Below, one piece after another: positions 20,873 to 30,179 of a DNA stretch of 30,240 bases (position 1 is its first letter; every line of letters starts with the position of its first letter). Under the pieces are notes generated by a model. That model was given only the letters and a program-made list of their open reading frames with translations. It did not search any database and was not told the DNA's origin. The position numbers and the translations under genes were made by a program. The stretch is taken from NCBI GenBank assembly GCA_015499985.1, contig JAAAUF010000396.1:5495-35734 (forward strand), read 5' to 3'. The DNA is from Haplosporangium gracile. Its lineage: Eukaryota; Mortierellomycota; Mortierellomycetes; Mortierellales; Mortierellaceae.

Positions 20873-22898
20873 ATGACCGCAATGCTGACCCGCCACGAAC
20901 AACGCCGCAACGTCCTTGTCTTCCCCACCGACTTTTACCGAAAACACACCGAGTCAAGTTCAAGCGACAGCAACTCGATGCCCAACCTCATCCACGATAA
21001 CAATACCAACAAGTACCTCCACTCGCTCAAACTGCAGTCGCTCCAGGGCAAGGGCAAGACACGACCCAACACTAGACAACACCCATATCAACCTCAGCTT
21101 CAGCAATTGCTCTTCCAACAACCCTCAGAGCGTCTCTCCCGAACCCGCCAAGGCCATGTCGATGCCACTCGCGCTGCCTTTGGTCAAAAATACCCAGCTC
21201 ACTCGCGTACTACGAATGCTTTGACGAACACCATCCGGCCATTGGACATTAATCTTCTCACCCCAACAAGCGCAGCACCAGAAACATTCTCTTCGCCTTC
21301 TTTCCCTTCGTCCTCTTGCTCCACAACTTCTTCGACTTTGCACCTCCACTCTGATACCTTCGCCACCTCAAAGGCATCTACAGTCTCATCCAATCCTTCG
21401 ACAACCACGTCTAATACCAATACAAAGGTGGTGATCAGGATCCCAACCTTGGCCGCGTTCGCGAAAAAGCGCAAGTCCACATGCGATCACACCGCAGCTG
21501 TATCTTCTACCATGTCCGAATCGAACGGCGCCGTGTCCTATCCCGATCAGAAGCGTCTCAAGATTCGACTGAAGCTCCGGTCATTGCCCAAGGAGCAACC
21601 TGTGGCGAAACCTGAGTCCAAGCCAGAGCCGATTGTGATTTCGGATGACAGCGACGATGACTTGACGTCGACCGAATCTACCTTGAGCCAAGACGACGAT
21701 ATGGACGTAGACGAAGATTCTAGCGACTACGCTTCAAGCAGCTCGGGAAGGATCAAGCTTGACCATCAATTGCGACATGTCCTCAACACCATCTTTCCTA
21801 AGCGTGACGACAAGAATCGCGCCGCCTTGAAGAGTGCCTTTGAACTCTGCAGCCAGCTTCGTGACGACTATATTGTTGGACGCCTGCTGGGAAGCGGTAG
21901 CTCCGGCTTTGTGCTGTCAGCCAAGCGAGTCTTTGACGGCAGAGAGGTATGTTGACTAACAGCTGTGGGCCTTTTTGTTTTATTTGTCGTTCATTCCTTG
22001 AAAAATCCATCCGATACAGATTGCAGCTACTTATTCAAAATATTGCATGATAAAATCATTTTGAAACTACTAGGTCGCCATCAAGGTTATTCCATCGGAC
22101 AACAAGTACACCGAGAGCAAATTTCGACGCGAGCTCGACATCTTGAATGCGTTGACGCATGAGAACATCCTGGGCTTTGTCGAGTATTTTGAGTCGCCTG
22201 GATGCAAGTTCTTGGTTACCGAGATGGGAGGATCTTCTCTATTTGACTTTATCGAGATGCACAAGTCTCCTCAGGGCGACGTGATAAAAGGTGGCCACTT
22301 TGGGTCTGGCATCCAAGAGAGCGTTGTCCGGTCGATATTTATGCAGCTGTCGCTGGCACTCTATGCGCTCCATCAGAACCGCATTGTCCACGGAGATATT
22401 AAGGACGAGAATGCGCTGATTACCGTCGACCACAACACTAATACCTACCGAGCCCGGATCTGCGACTTTGGACACTCGAAGCGCATCAAAGAGGGCAGTC
22501 TGCCTTCGTTCACGTTTTACGGTACGACTATCCTGGCACCTCCAGAGATGGACGCCAATAATGCTTTGCGGGAAAAGATGAAGCGGAGCGATATCCAGGT
22601 TGAGCACGACGACTGGGCACGTTATTATGGATACGAGGCGGACGTGTTTGCAATGGGTTTGATGCTCTATACCCTTGTCCACGGAGACTTGCCGAGCGAG
22701 TTGATGGAGCGGGATCTTAAGCTGTTGGCTGCATATAAGCGCAGACGCCGATCTGTCAAGACGTTTCCCTTTGCTGTTCTGCAGAAGAACATTGACGAGG
22801 ACCTCAAGGATCTGCTGAAGAGGATGCTTGCCGTGACGCCCTCTCGTCGAATCACCATGGCCGAAGTCATCGACCACCCTTGGCTGACCAAGTCCTAA
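20873..22898 (+). CDS. Protein kinase with HGD catalytic loop and disordered N-terminus
   Basis: Two exons, 20873-21946 and 22074-22898, give 632 residues; the 127-nt intron falls just before the VAIK lysine. The kinase domain (about 333-630) has a glycine loop (Gly340, 342, 345), Lys362, a candidate helix-C Glu378, catalytic loop HGDIKDEN (464-471), DFG (489-491), APPE (513-516) and a final Arg-containing helix. The catalytic residues are present, so it should be active, but the Arg of the usual HRD is Gly465, making it a non-RD kinase. The loop IKDEN and general layout resemble the PIM/PAS-kinase side of the CAMK group. The first 330 residues are Ser/Thr/Gln-rich and probably disordered, with basic clusters (KKRK near 198 and KRLKIRLKLR at 227-236) that may be nuclear signals, and a SUMO-interaction-like motif IVISDDSDDD (254-263). 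The ATG follows a pyrimidine-rich leader ending in A-rich sequence. Substrates are unknown. Confidence 0.88.
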
Positions 22899-23432
22899 AC
22901 CAAGTCTACTCTCCATCATTTTCATTTCTTTTGCACGCGTTCTCCTTTTCTTGCTGAACATATGTCAGATTTGCTTTTATTCTTTCCCGACACTTCCCTA
23001 TCCTATGAAATCTACTCCCCATCACCAGCACCCTTGCAACCAACAATCAATGCCTCCCCACTCTCTCTTTCTCTCTCTTGTACAATGTCTTTTCTTCTTC
23101 TCCTTTGTATTTTTTTTTCTTCCTTGCTTGCCTTGAATAAAAAATGGTCGTTACCTTTCATATGCTACTACGTATCAGCTGACCCGAGGCGCCTTCTTAT
23201 TGGCTTGCCCAACCCTCCTTTTGCCCAGTCAGAGCTAAAGGAAGGAGACGTTTGCCTGTCCCTTCTTTTTCCACCTGCAGCGGTGTGTCATATCCTGCTC
23301 TTGGTCTTTATTTCATACAAACTCCTTGTTTACTTTCTTTCTTCTTTTTCACACCATACACTTCTGCCCTCTTTCTCCTCCTTACTACCTCTTACGACAT
23401 TACTTGGTCATTAACCAACACAACAATACACA
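22899..23432. other. Intergenic gap between the kinase and GH95 genes
   Basis: It contains the kinase 3' untranslated region, with a candidate polyadenylation hexamer AATAAA at 23136-23141, and the pyrimidine-rich promoter and leader of the GH95 gene. No coding sequence is evident. Confidence 0.6.
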
Positions 23433-26400
23433 ATGCACACACCATACTCATCCTGGATGGTGGCGCTTTTGGTCTGCATGCATCCAATACTTGCCCACCA
23501 ACCATCGCAACAACAGCCACTACAACACCCTAATGAACGACAAATAGAAGAAGTTCCGTTCTTGCCACCAACAATACCTCCAAAGGTACCCTCACCAGCA
23601 CACAATGATCCCCATTCACAATGGCCCCTGCACGGCACAGGGACAGGGACAAGGGCACCTTCTTCGACAGTCCCGAAAGAACCCCGCTTCGTGGGAGCCG
23701 CAGACCCACCAACCAATTCGACACTCCGCTTGTGGTACCGTCGACCCGCCGACAAGTCTTCCCTAGAACAACAAGGCTTCCTGATCGGCAATGGGCGCAC
23801 ACAGACCATGTTTGGAGGGTCCATTAACTATGAACGCCTAATTCTCAACGAGGAATCTTGTTGGACCGGTGGACCCCACGAGTATTCTTCGTACTGGGGT
23901 GGGAATGTACCCAAGGACCAAGCGGGTCAGAAACAGGAGGCATTGATAAGAGTCCAGCAGGCTCTGGCTCAGAAAAGGATTTTGAAGCCGAGTGTGCCGT
24001 TTGTGAAGGATGTTATGGGAGATGAGAAGGGATTTGGACGACAGGTAGGGGTTGTTGGGGAGGTGGTGGTGGAGGAAGTGAACTTGAAGGAGAGTGTGAA
24101 GGATTACAGGAGGGAGTTGGAGTTGGAGAGTGGAATAGCGAGGGTTTCGTACTCTGTTGGCGAGACTTTGTTCTCTAGGTAACCCATCTTTTCGTTATTT
24201 TGCTTGGCATTTATGTATGCACATGCTATTTTTTGTTGTCTTTTCACATTATTCCTTCTCTTCTTGTGATCATGCCCTTTACTCATTTTTGGTAAAACTC
24301 ATCCATTGTGACAAAAATAGGGAACAGTTTTGCAGTTATCCGGATGCACTGTGCATCTATCGGATCCAGTCCTCAACACCCCGGTCAATCAATATCAGGG
24401 TCTCGCTCTCAACCCCACACAGCACAAGTACCGCAGAGTACACCAACATCCACAATCGCCTCGGATTCAAATCACATTTGGAATCCAACAACCTCACCAT
24501 CGAAGCACAGGTGGCCATCAAGACTGAGGGTGCTACAGGAATCTCGCTCGCCACCAGTCCCCAACAGATCGTACTCATGGGATTTGACGCCGTTACGTTA
24601 TACTACACTTATGGAACTGGATGGTCTGCGAGTACATTTCCCGAGTTTGCGAACCTGGATCCGCATGAGCGATTGACGGGAGTTTTGGATAAGGCTGTTA
24701 TGGGGTGGTATGGCGATTTGGTGGCCAAGCATTTGAGTGATTATGGGGGTCTGTTTTCGAGGTTCCGACTGGAGTTTGGGGAGGGTGATCAGGTCCAAGG
24801 AACTAGTGGTGGTGTCAGGAATACGTTGACGACAGATCAGTTGGTGGCTAAGAGCGTGAGAGGGACTTTGCCGGCATCAGAAGAGTCTTATCTGGAGACT
24901 CTGTTGGTTCAGTACAGTCGCTACCTGCTGATTGCATCATCCAGACCCGGTTCTCTTCCCCTGGCAGGAAACGGAATTTGGATCCCAAATGATAACATTC
25001 ATGCCCCTTTCTCGTAAGTTTTTGTCCGCTAAGTCAATTTAAAAGAAAAGAAAAAGGAGAGGGTAAGCACATAACAAACTAACCGATCTTGCTGATAGTA
25101 GGTCTCGATATGGAATGAACATTGACTTACAGATGCAGTACTGGATGGCCGAGACGACCGACTTAGGCGAGACCGTAACCCCACTGATCGACTATATGGA
25201 ACAACTCCTCCAACCTCGGGGTCAGGACACTGCTTCTCTTTTGTACAACGCCCGTGGTTGGACTACTCAACCCTTCTCGAACATTTGGGCTCACACTGGA
25301 CCTCTGTCAGACACCTCTGCCAAGGATTTGTTTTATTTCCCTGCGGCGGCAGCCTGGCTCTGTCAACACCTTTGGGACCGGTACCTGTACTCCCAGGACG
25401 ATAAGTTTTTGAGGGACCGGGCGTACAAGCTGATGAAGGGGGCGTCATTATTCTGGATGGATACTTTGGTCAAGGATCGCGGGAATGGGTCACTTTTATC
25501 GTCTCCCTCGCAGTCCCCAGGACATGGGCCCTTCACGGAGGGGTCGGCGTTGGATCAGCAGTTGGTGTTTCAGTTATGGAATCGAACTCTGGAGGCGACT
25601 GTTTCTGTGGTGAATGAGAAGGATAAGGTGTTTTTGCAGGAGTTGACCGATAAATTGGCGAATCTTTCGAGAGGGCTGAAGATTGGATCGTGGGGGCAGT
25701 TGCAGGAATGGAATCTGGATTTGGATGAGCCTGGGGAGAGGGTGGCGCATCTGGGGCCTCTGTATGCTGTTTACCCCGGTGATCAGATCTACCTCCAACA
25801 GCAGCAGAACATTTCGGAAGGAATGAGTGGGGAGGATGGAGAAGAGCCTACTATGGAGGAGCTTGTCGAGGCTGCGCGAGTATCCCTCAGGAGTCGTGGC
25901 GCAGGATACGTATCCGGTGACGGCAACGGATTCGAGCAAGGATGGTCAAGAGCCTGGCGAGCTGTAACATGGGCTCGCCTTAACGACGGTCACCAAGCCT
26001 TTCAAGCACTGTCCACCTTCAAGCACCAAAACCTCATTTCCTCAAACCTAGTTTCTCTCTCCCTAAATGACCTCTCAGGTCATGTCGGATTCGGCGCCGC
26101 AGTGATCGAGATGCTCGTCCAATCCCCCCGACCCGGTGACGTGAACGTGTTGGCATGTTTCGAAGGTTTCCCTGAGCGATGGGCGAGATGGGGGAAGGTT
26201 GAAGGGTACCGGACGAGGGATGGGCATGTTATTGGCGTAGAGTGGAAGGATCGGAGGGTGAGGAGTGTGGAAGTTTATGCGGGGTTGAGGAAGGGGGTTG
26301 TTAATCTCCGAATCGCTACTTTAATGTCTGAAGGAGAGATGGGAGAGATGGTGGCAGGGGTAGAAGTGATTAAGGTGGTAATGAAGGGATCGAAGAAGCC

Positions 26401-26488
26401 GGTATCGTTTGTGAAAGATGGGGATGTTCTGCGGTTTACGGTTTCTAAGGGGTCGATGTATCTTGTTTCTGTTGATCTGTTGGAGTAA
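23433..26488 (+). CDS. Secreted glycoside hydrolase family 95-type (alpha-L-fucosidase-like)
   Basis: Three exons, 23433-24178, 24321-25013 and about 25102-26488, give 941 residues. The last acceptor could also lie 3 nt upstream, adding one residue. A signal peptide (about 1-21) and a Pro/Gln-rich spacer precede the GH95 N-terminal domain: LRLWYRRPAD, FLIGNGRTQTMFGGSINYER, LNEESCWTGGP and, across intron 1, SYSVGETLFSREQFCSYPD. The (alpha/alpha)6 catalytic barrel follows with MNIDLQMQYWMAE (485-497), YNARGWTTQPFSNIW (528-542), QLQEW (Glu682, the likely general acid by position), LGPLYAVYPGDQI and GFGAAVIEMLVQS. GH95 enzymes invert alpha-1,2-linked L-fucose or L-galactose on plant or host glycans, so a role in feeding on polysaccharide is likely. 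Several signature segments differ from the family norm, so the substrate is uncertain. AATAAA follows 12 nt after the stop codon. Confidence 0.88.
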
Positions 26489-26500
26489 TGATGAATATAC

Positions 26501-26506
26501 AATAAA
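26501..26506 (+). terminator. Candidate polyadenylation signal of the GH95 gene
   Basis: An AATAAA hexamer lies only 12 bp past the stop codon, which would give a very short 3' untranslated region. Confidence 0.4.
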
Positions 26507-27931
26507 CCATCTTCGTGTCCAATGACGTTAAAAGTCTAAGAGAGTGTTAAAACAAAGTTCCTGAATTACTTTTTTTTTGTTCGAAGTTTGGTTTCTCTTT
26601 GACTAGCAAGGCGAGGCTAAGAAAAAAAAAAGGGAGAATTTTGAAGGACCACAGCGTTGGAAGGACGATTGAATACATACGAACGCAGACAGACAGATGC
26701 ATATACACGTCTTTTCTTCGCTTGTCTTTGTTGCATTACCATTGATCGAGTCAGGAACCTGGAATGGCTATTTAAAAAACGACTGACCTATGATTCTGGT
26801 CAGCGATAAAAATAAAAAAAAAAAACCAGAAGTGTCGTCGAAAATGCAAAAGAAGAAACTGAAAAGAAGACGCGAACGCTTCAACAACACCAGAAAACAG
26901 AAAAAGAAAATGTTGATCACAAGGGAAATAAAAAAGAAAAGACGCGTTTCATGTAGTAACATCTGAACAAGAAAGTGAGAAAGGCGAAGGAGGAAGACGA
27001 ACAAGCAAGTGAAGAGACGTGTGAAGAAAGGAGAGGAAGAACTCGAAAGGGTCTTTATCAAGTGAACAACAGAGGCGGTTGTAAACCCCCAAAAAGGAGA
27101 CTCGCCCTCTTTCGTCCTTCAATGTACCGAGCTATATGAAGAACCTCTTTGATGATCAACGTTGTCATAGCTACTTCTTGCTCCGCAGAACTTGAAGTAT
27201 ATCTGCTAGAGTTAAAGAAACGGGGCCGCCTCTCACAATGTGTTTCTGGGAGTTCTGTAACAAGGGTATGAAGATGTCCTTTAGGAAAAAAATTCTTTAA
27301 TGCATTTTAGCAAAAGTAAAGAATAGAGTCAAACCACTCCAGTATGGATGATGGGTAAAATCTTTCAACAGTTTATATGCGTGTCTTTAACTTTACTCTT
27401 CAACAATGATTATGGAAAAGATGGTGTAATGAATTCGAGAATAGACTTGACATTGAGTGGGACTGATTAGAAGCAGTTGCTGCCTGGAAGAGGGCAGTGA
27501 TTGCAACGAATGATTAAGGAACGATGCGACATAGAGTAAAAAAGGTATTTGCAAAAAAAAAAAAAGTGCAAGCGGCAAGACAAGATGACAAGATGACAAG
27601 GAAGTGTGCACTCCTGGAAATGTGAAAAGTCGTGTCTCGTAAGAAAAAGGCATAAAAAGAAAACAATCGCGCTTTTACTCCCTTTTGAGCGTTGCTTGAT
27701 TTCACGCAACATCATGAGTTTTTCTTGTGTCGTCGCTTTCGGAGAATATAGGTCTTTGACGTGTAATAATCATATACACTTTCCCATAAAACTCCATATA
27801 TACTCCTTATAGTTCATCTTTCTCAAGGTCGCCGCTTTCGAGACTATTAGTGATATCTGCCCCATGCTATCGCCAGCGTTGAGAAGCTTCTCAGTGACCA
27901 CGACATCCCCCAAGGATATTTCTCGCAATGA

Positions 27932-27953
27932 TGTGAACATGTTGTGAACATGT
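27932..27953. repeat. 11-bp direct repeat TGTGAACATGT x2
   Basis: Two exact adjacent copies of TGTGAACATGT, each containing the palindrome ACATGT, in gene-free sequence. Confidence 0.9.
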
Positions 27954-28145
27954 CTAATAAGATAAGCAGGCTCTTATCGTGTTTACAATTTGAATAAACA
28001 AGATTAATGAATCAGACAATTAATCAAAAAAAGCATGAAAATAATTAGGAGTACTTACAAAGACGAAGTTAGTGGTGAGGTAAAAGATAACTTTAAAAAT
28101 CTGGTCATCGACAGGCCATGTAAGCATGCAAGTTTTAGCGTCGGC

Positions 28146-28181
28146 GCCTTTATTTCCTTACCATATAGGAAATAATAAGGC
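28146..28181. repeat. Inverted repeat (hairpin) followed by CTAGT
   Basis: GCCTTTATTTCCT and AGGAAATAATAAGGC form an imperfect stem of about 13 pairs around a short loop. CTAG with a following T sits 7 nt downstream (28189-28193), loosely resembling a Helitron 3' end. The stem is A/T-rich and longer than usual, so this is weak. Confidence 0.45.
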
Positions 28182-28548
28182 TTTACCACTAGTCCATCTC
28201 TACTTGAAAAAAATTGTGGTGTTTTTGCTGGAAAAAAAAAAAAAAAAGAAAAGCGTAAAGGTCAACCAGGATTTTGAGGCATGTGTATCAGCTATTATGT
28301 ATATGCCATCATGAAATAAACACTGGCTATCAAACAAAAATGTATTTAGCCCTATTCATTCATTTCTCTGAACAGGTTTCCTTAGGCAGATACCACCTAG
28401 CTTTCAGTTTACAGATAGCTAAATCCAAAATGTTCAACGTGTCCAAAATTGAAGCTGCTCAACAAAGCTGTACTCCTTATTCAAGTTTCTCAACTGTCGA
28501 GTTTGTTTTAGTCTTCCAACTTCATCGACCGACAATTGTGTTCAAGAA

Positions 28549-28653
28549 ATGGCTCCTAAAGCCACCTCCGCTCCTAAGACACTTGCCTCCGCCAACACCG
28601 CGACTGTCGTCTCCAAGGCCCCTAAGATCGATCGTCTTCTCCGTCGCCGCTGA
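28549..28653 (+). other. Short 34-codon open frame, possible gene fragment
   Basis: ATG at 28549 opens a 34-residue frame starting MAPKATSAPKTLASAN and ending KIDRLLRRR. Its codons mostly end in C or T and it is Ala/Lys/Arg-rich, unlike the A/T-rich surroundings, recalling the N-terminus of a ribosomal or chromatin protein. I cannot identify it. It lies just before the helicase remnant, so it could be a captured gene fragment or an unrelated small gene. Confidence 0.35.
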
Positions 28654-28664
28654 GTCTGCTCCCT

Positions 28665-29549
28665 TTGCTTGACCCTGAAAAAGTTGGACAGAGCATGAGA
28701 GTCATGGAAAATAATACTGGCACCCGGACCTCTATTGACTTTTTGCTGCGTACTGATAAATGCATAGAGTCCACTTTGCATTCAGAAGAGCATTCCGACT
28801 ATATCAGGATTTCGGACGACATTTTGTTAACATCAGTCAGTCGGATCATCCACATATGCCTCACATGAGGAGCAGCTAACCAGGTCGAAATATTATCCCA
28901 ACTCTACAACCGTTCGGCCAGCTCGGCATTTTAAGAAACAGAGCTATCCTTACACCACTGAACGCAGATGTTATCAAACTTAGCCACCTTGCAACATCAA
29001 TGCTCCCGGACGGTCCACTAAAACTCTTTTTCACAGTCAGGACATGATTTTCCGATAGCGGTTAGGTTGCGGCAACACATTTCGCAACAGGGTTGCTCAA
29101 TACTTTCAATCCTCTTAGCTTGCCTCCTCACTTCTTTGATTTAAAGACTGGGTCAACCGATCATTCTTCTTCGAGATACTAAGTCCCATTTTGCAATGGC
29201 ACAACGCCTATCTTCCAAAGGCTTGAGAGGAATTATACTTAGGTCTCAATTTTGGGCTGCAAATGGATGGGCTAAGAGGTAATGATTGCACGTATTTCCG
29301 TCGCACCCGCCGACGACAGCACTACCCCGATAATTTTCGAGGGAAGCGTCAGTTCTTGATCAAGCCAGTAGGCGCTATAATCACCAACAAAGCTCAAGGA
29401 TAACTCTTCAACCAGTCAGTGTTTACCAGTCACAGCCGGTCTTCACGCATGGCCAGCTATATGTCACCTTGAGTCGAATCAATCCCTACGTACTTATCAA
29501 GAGCAAAACCCTTCCAAGTCTTGCAGGAGGGTGCACAAAGATCAAATAG
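28665..29549 (+). pseudogene. Degenerate PIF1-like (Helitron-type) helicase, C-terminal part
   Basis: Plus-strand fragments in shifting frames follow the order of the C-terminal half of PIF1/Helitron helicases. DYIRISDDILLTS lies within an open stretch ending at 28868. RNRAILTPLNADV (from 28937) and LSLPPHFFDLKTGS (about 29114-29153) follow. Then come ILLRDTKS with FCNGTTPIFQRLERNY (about 29160-29240), RGKRQFLIKPVGAIITNKAQG (about 29338-29400) and VFTHGQLYVTLSRINPY (from 29439), ending at a stop codon at 29547-29549. In intact proteins these correspond to the RAILTP, LLRN-CNGTR, INKAQGQ and HGQLYVALSR motifs. In-frame stops (for example after LFFTVRT and after NKAQG) and several frameshifts interrupt it. 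The N-terminal helicase motifs, including Walker A, and any Rep domain are not visible, so it is truncated at the 5' side as well as decayed. Confidence 0.85.
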
Positions 29550-29618
29550 AACCCTGTATCATATATAATAAAAACATAACTTTGAAACAGAGGGAAAAAA
29601 GGAAGGAACGACAATCTA

Positions 29619-30011
29619 TTTGACAACCCGCGGGTTGCTCGAATTATTTGACAGCCCCTTCCGTTTTCCGCACCAAGTCCATGTAACTCACTTTTTTTGT
29701 TTTCAAGACAAAAACGTGTATAGGAGAGGCCAAACTCATTGAGACAACTTGCTTTCCTTCGCGCTCCCTCGAAACATCATTTGTGCACCCTCAAAAGTGA
29801 CCATTGAAGCGTTTGTACTGAAATTTGTCACTTTTTAGCTACTGACAAGCCGCGGTGATGACGATATGGGACATGAGCTCCATGAATTGGACCGTAGGAA
29901 GATGGACAACGAAATGAACACATTGGTAATTGATCTGTAACATCGCAACAAGGCGCTGTGGAGATAAAACAAAAAAGTGAGCTACATGGACTTAATACTA
30001 GGGTTGTCAAA
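29619..30011. mobile_element. Small non-autonomous terminal-inverted-repeat element (MITE-like)
   Basis: TTTGACAACCC (29619-29629) is the exact reverse complement of GGGTTGTCAAA (30001-30011), and each is bordered by TA (29617-29618 and 30012-30013). A second left-end copy, TTTGACAGCCC at 29647, is also preceded by TA. Further in, AAGTCCATGTAACTCAC (from 29675) is matched inversely by GTGAGCTACATGGACTT (29977-29993) with one mismatch, followed by matching T/A runs. The element is therefore 393 bp, or 365 bp if the inner end is the true one. It encodes no transposase that I can see. TA duplication fits Tc1/mariner-like mobilisation. Confidence 0.7.
29624..29637. repeat. 14-bp perfect palindrome at the left end of the TIR element
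   Basis: CAACCCGCGGGTTG is self-complementary over 14 bases and overlaps the outer left inverted-repeat end. It is the most G/C-rich palindrome in this region. Confidence 0.9.
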
Positions 30012-30036
30012 TAAATTAAACCCAAAAAAATGAAGT

Positions 30037-30066
30037 CCCGGGGCTATGCACCGGGTACACGCTAGT
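30037..30066 (+). mobile_element. Candidate Helitron 3' terminus (hairpin plus CTAG|T)
   Basis: CCCGGGGCTATGCACCGGG (30037-30055) folds into a hairpin with five G/C pairs, one G-A mismatch, two more pairs and a 3-nt loop. After six bases comes CTAG (30062-30065), then T. Helitrons end in a short hairpin a few bases before CTRR and insert before T. The orientation matches the helicase remnant upstream, and the distance is short once the intervening TIR element is removed. Confidence 0.6.
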
Positions 30067-30106
30067 TCAGGAAATTGACAAAAAGGTAATTCCTACTGGG
30101 ATATTG

Positions 30107-30179
30107 TGTCTGCACCAGGTTTCGAACCTGGGACCTTGTCTTAGTGAGAGACATGTGATAACCACTACACTATACAGAC
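30107..30179 (-). tRNA. tRNA-Val (anticodon CAC)
   Basis: Read on the minus strand, a full cloverleaf of 73 nt forms, including the discriminator A. The acceptor stem is GTCTGTA/TGCAGAC with one G-T pair. The D arm is GTGTAGTGGTTATCAC, the anticodon stem TGTCT/AGACA is perfect, and the T arm is CCAGG-TTCGAAA-CCTGG. The 7-nt loop CTCACTA places CAC at positions 34-36, decoding GUG valine. Position 37 is T instead of the usual purine, which is odd. There is no intron, and a T run about 25 nt downstream (A5 on the plus strand near 30080) can end Pol III transcription. Confidence 0.87.

Larger units (their letters stand above)
26507..28664. other. A/T-rich intergenic region; no clear gene
   Basis: I see no long or domain-bearing frame on either strand. 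Notable items are an 11-bp direct repeat (27932-27953), an A/T-rich inverted repeat (28146-28181) and a 34-codon frame (28549-28653). The right part may belong to the mobile element whose helicase remnant follows. Confidence 0.5.

Noticed and set aside
22239..22961. 240-codon minus-strand frame
   Set aside because: It is antisense to the kinase catalytic exon.
29828..30025. 65-codon minus-strand frame within the TIR element
   Set aside because: It is too short, has no transposase motif, and crosses the inverted-repeat end.
30108..30179. tRNA-Glu reading (CTC anticodon) of the terminal tRNA
   Set aside because: Placing CTC at positions 34-36 would break the perfect TGTCT/AGACA anticodon stem. 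The CAC (Val) reading keeps it.
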